Positions 20,976 to 21,600 of a stretch of 21,600 bases of DNA are shown piece by piece (within the stretch, counting starts at the first letter, position 1; every line of letters starts with the position of its first letter). This DNA is from Mageeibacillus sp. UBA5439 (lineage in GTDB: Bacteria > Bacillota > Clostridia > Saccharofermentanales > DTU023). The notes below the pieces were generated by a model. The model saw nothing but the letters and a program-made list of their open reading frames with translations, did not search any database and was not told where the DNA came from. The translations under genes and the position numbers were made by a program. The stretch spans positions 1 to 21,600 of the forward strand of contig DIRJ01000007.1 of the NCBI GenBank assembly GCA_002427505.1. Direction: 5' to 3'.

Positions 20976-21600
20976 TCAGTTGCGGTCAAAAACCAGAACA
21001 GTAGCATTGAAGCCCAGATGGCGGGAATACTCAAATTTGTTTGCTATGCGGCGTACGATCTCAATTCCGCCAGAAGCAAGTGAGCTTTCTTCCTGCCTGG
21101 GTGTCAGGCTGGGATCGAAAGGAATGCCGTTGTCCCGCAAACTTATGATGACCTGATCGTCTGTGAGCCGGACCCGAATATCCAGCCTGGTATTCTTATT
21201 CTTTGTCTTGCTATATATGGCTGTGTTCACGGCCATTTCCTCGATGGCGATACCGATCCGATTGGACAGGGCGGGCGGCAGATCGTTTTGCTGTCCAAAG
21301 ACGATCACCTGCTCTGACACGCCGGCAGCTGCTTCAACCTCGGCCGGGATAGACACTTCCCACAGGGCTCCTGCCTCTTCTTTTCTTAAGAGCAAGAGTC
21401 CGCTAAGAGATTCTCTTCGTCGCAGCTGGCGGCTCATGATAAGGACAAAAGTGAGGGTGGCGAGTTCAGATAAAAGATAACAGAGCCAGAAAAGCTGGAA
21501 GTCAACTCGGACAAGGATTAAGGCAAATAAGACCACGAAGACAAAACCATCAAGGGCCGCCATGAGAGATGCCATCTTTTCGTGTCCCGTAGTGGTGTAA
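20976..21600 (-). CDS. Membrane protein with C-terminal histidine-kinase-type ATPase domain, partial
   Basis: The frame stays open to the right edge, so the start lies outside; about 208 residues are seen. The visible part begins YTTTGHEKMASLMAALDGF and has two hydrophobic helices (about 18-35 and 38-58 in the visible part), then an anti-sigma/GHKL ATPase domain: N-box GIAIEEMAVNTAIYS, G1 box SLRDNGIPFDP, and GGIEIVRRIANKFEYSR. The membrane end resembles the last helices of MATE-type transporters, which occur fused to such ATPases in Clostridia, but a sensor-kinase membrane domain is also possible. No His-phosphorylation (HisKA) motif is seen. The ATP-binding fold is clear. Its partner and signal are not. 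Confidence 0.72.
   Translation of the reverse strand, partial: YTTTGHEKMASLMAALDGFVFVVLFALILVRVDFQLFWLCYLLSELATLTFVLIMSRQLRRRESLSGLLLLRKEEAGALWEVSIPAEVEAAAGVSEQVIVFGQQNDLPPALSNRIGIAIEEMAVNTAIYSKTKNKNTRLDIRVRLTDDQVIISLRDNGIPFDPSLTPRQEESSLASGGIEIVRRIANKFEYSRHLGFNATVLVFDRN

Overview
The window looks like a chromosomal segment of an anaerobic, low-to-middle G+C Gram-positive of the class Clostridia (Bacillota). The reasons are strong AGGAGG-type ribosome binding sites, CCA encoded in the tRNA genes, many U-tailed intrinsic terminators, Cys-anchored lipoproteins, a cytosolic molybdenum hydroxylase without an FAD domain, an Asp23-type domain, and typically clostridial families (DUF3798-like binding protein, DUF4143-like fragment). 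The genus cannot be read from the sequence.

Left edge (1-950): the end of an old integrated element. A decayed tyrosine recombinase C-terminus points right, towards the 3' end of a complete tRNA-Arg(CCU). Between them lie five copies of a TTTCTTAGC motif (four direct, one inverted) placed like integrase arm sites. Beyond the complete tRNA-Arg is the 5' half of a second, different tRNA-Arg(CCU), then a terminator and tRNA-Val(UAC). This reads as a tRNA-Arg integration scar.

1032-6815 (minus strand): a complete ABC importer operon. The order of transcription is a promoter, a hairpin-rich leader, a lipoprotein that looks like the DUF3798 family, an intergenic terminator, a ribose/BMP-type double ATPase, two permeases and a final terminator. 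The substrate is unknown. 6914-8445 (minus strand): a CcdA-like membrane thiol-electron carrier followed by a TlpA-like thioredoxin lipoprotein, a two-gene extracytoplasmic redox unit.

8585-12623 (plus strand): serS, yigZ, yebC and an uncharacterised protein joining a P-loop NTPase-like region to an Asp23-like domain. A convergent XRE regulator gene overlaps the stop of this last gene. To its right, a well-formed promoter flanked by an 11-bp direct repeat drives a stand-alone fused [2Fe-2S]/Mo hydroxylase (13327-15930).

16281-19454 (plus strand): a secreted SleB-like cell-wall hydrolase with a Thr/Ala/Pro linker, then a three-gene membrane operon (MFS-like permease, a small multi-pass protein and a single-pass protein), then tRNA-Leu(UAA) and initiator tRNA-fMet with their own promoter and terminator.

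19517-21600: a YrrT-like methyltransferase, then a decay zone with an IS3-family remnant and the C-terminal fragment of a DUF4143-type ATPase, then a partial gene running off the right edge that joins membrane segments (possibly MATE-like) to a histidine-kinase-type ATPase domain.

I did not find a clear multi-gene defence system or a CRISPR array. The least explained items are the P-loop/Asp23 fusion, the transporter/ATPase fusion at the right edge, the structured leader of the importer, and the tRNA-Arg replacement scar.
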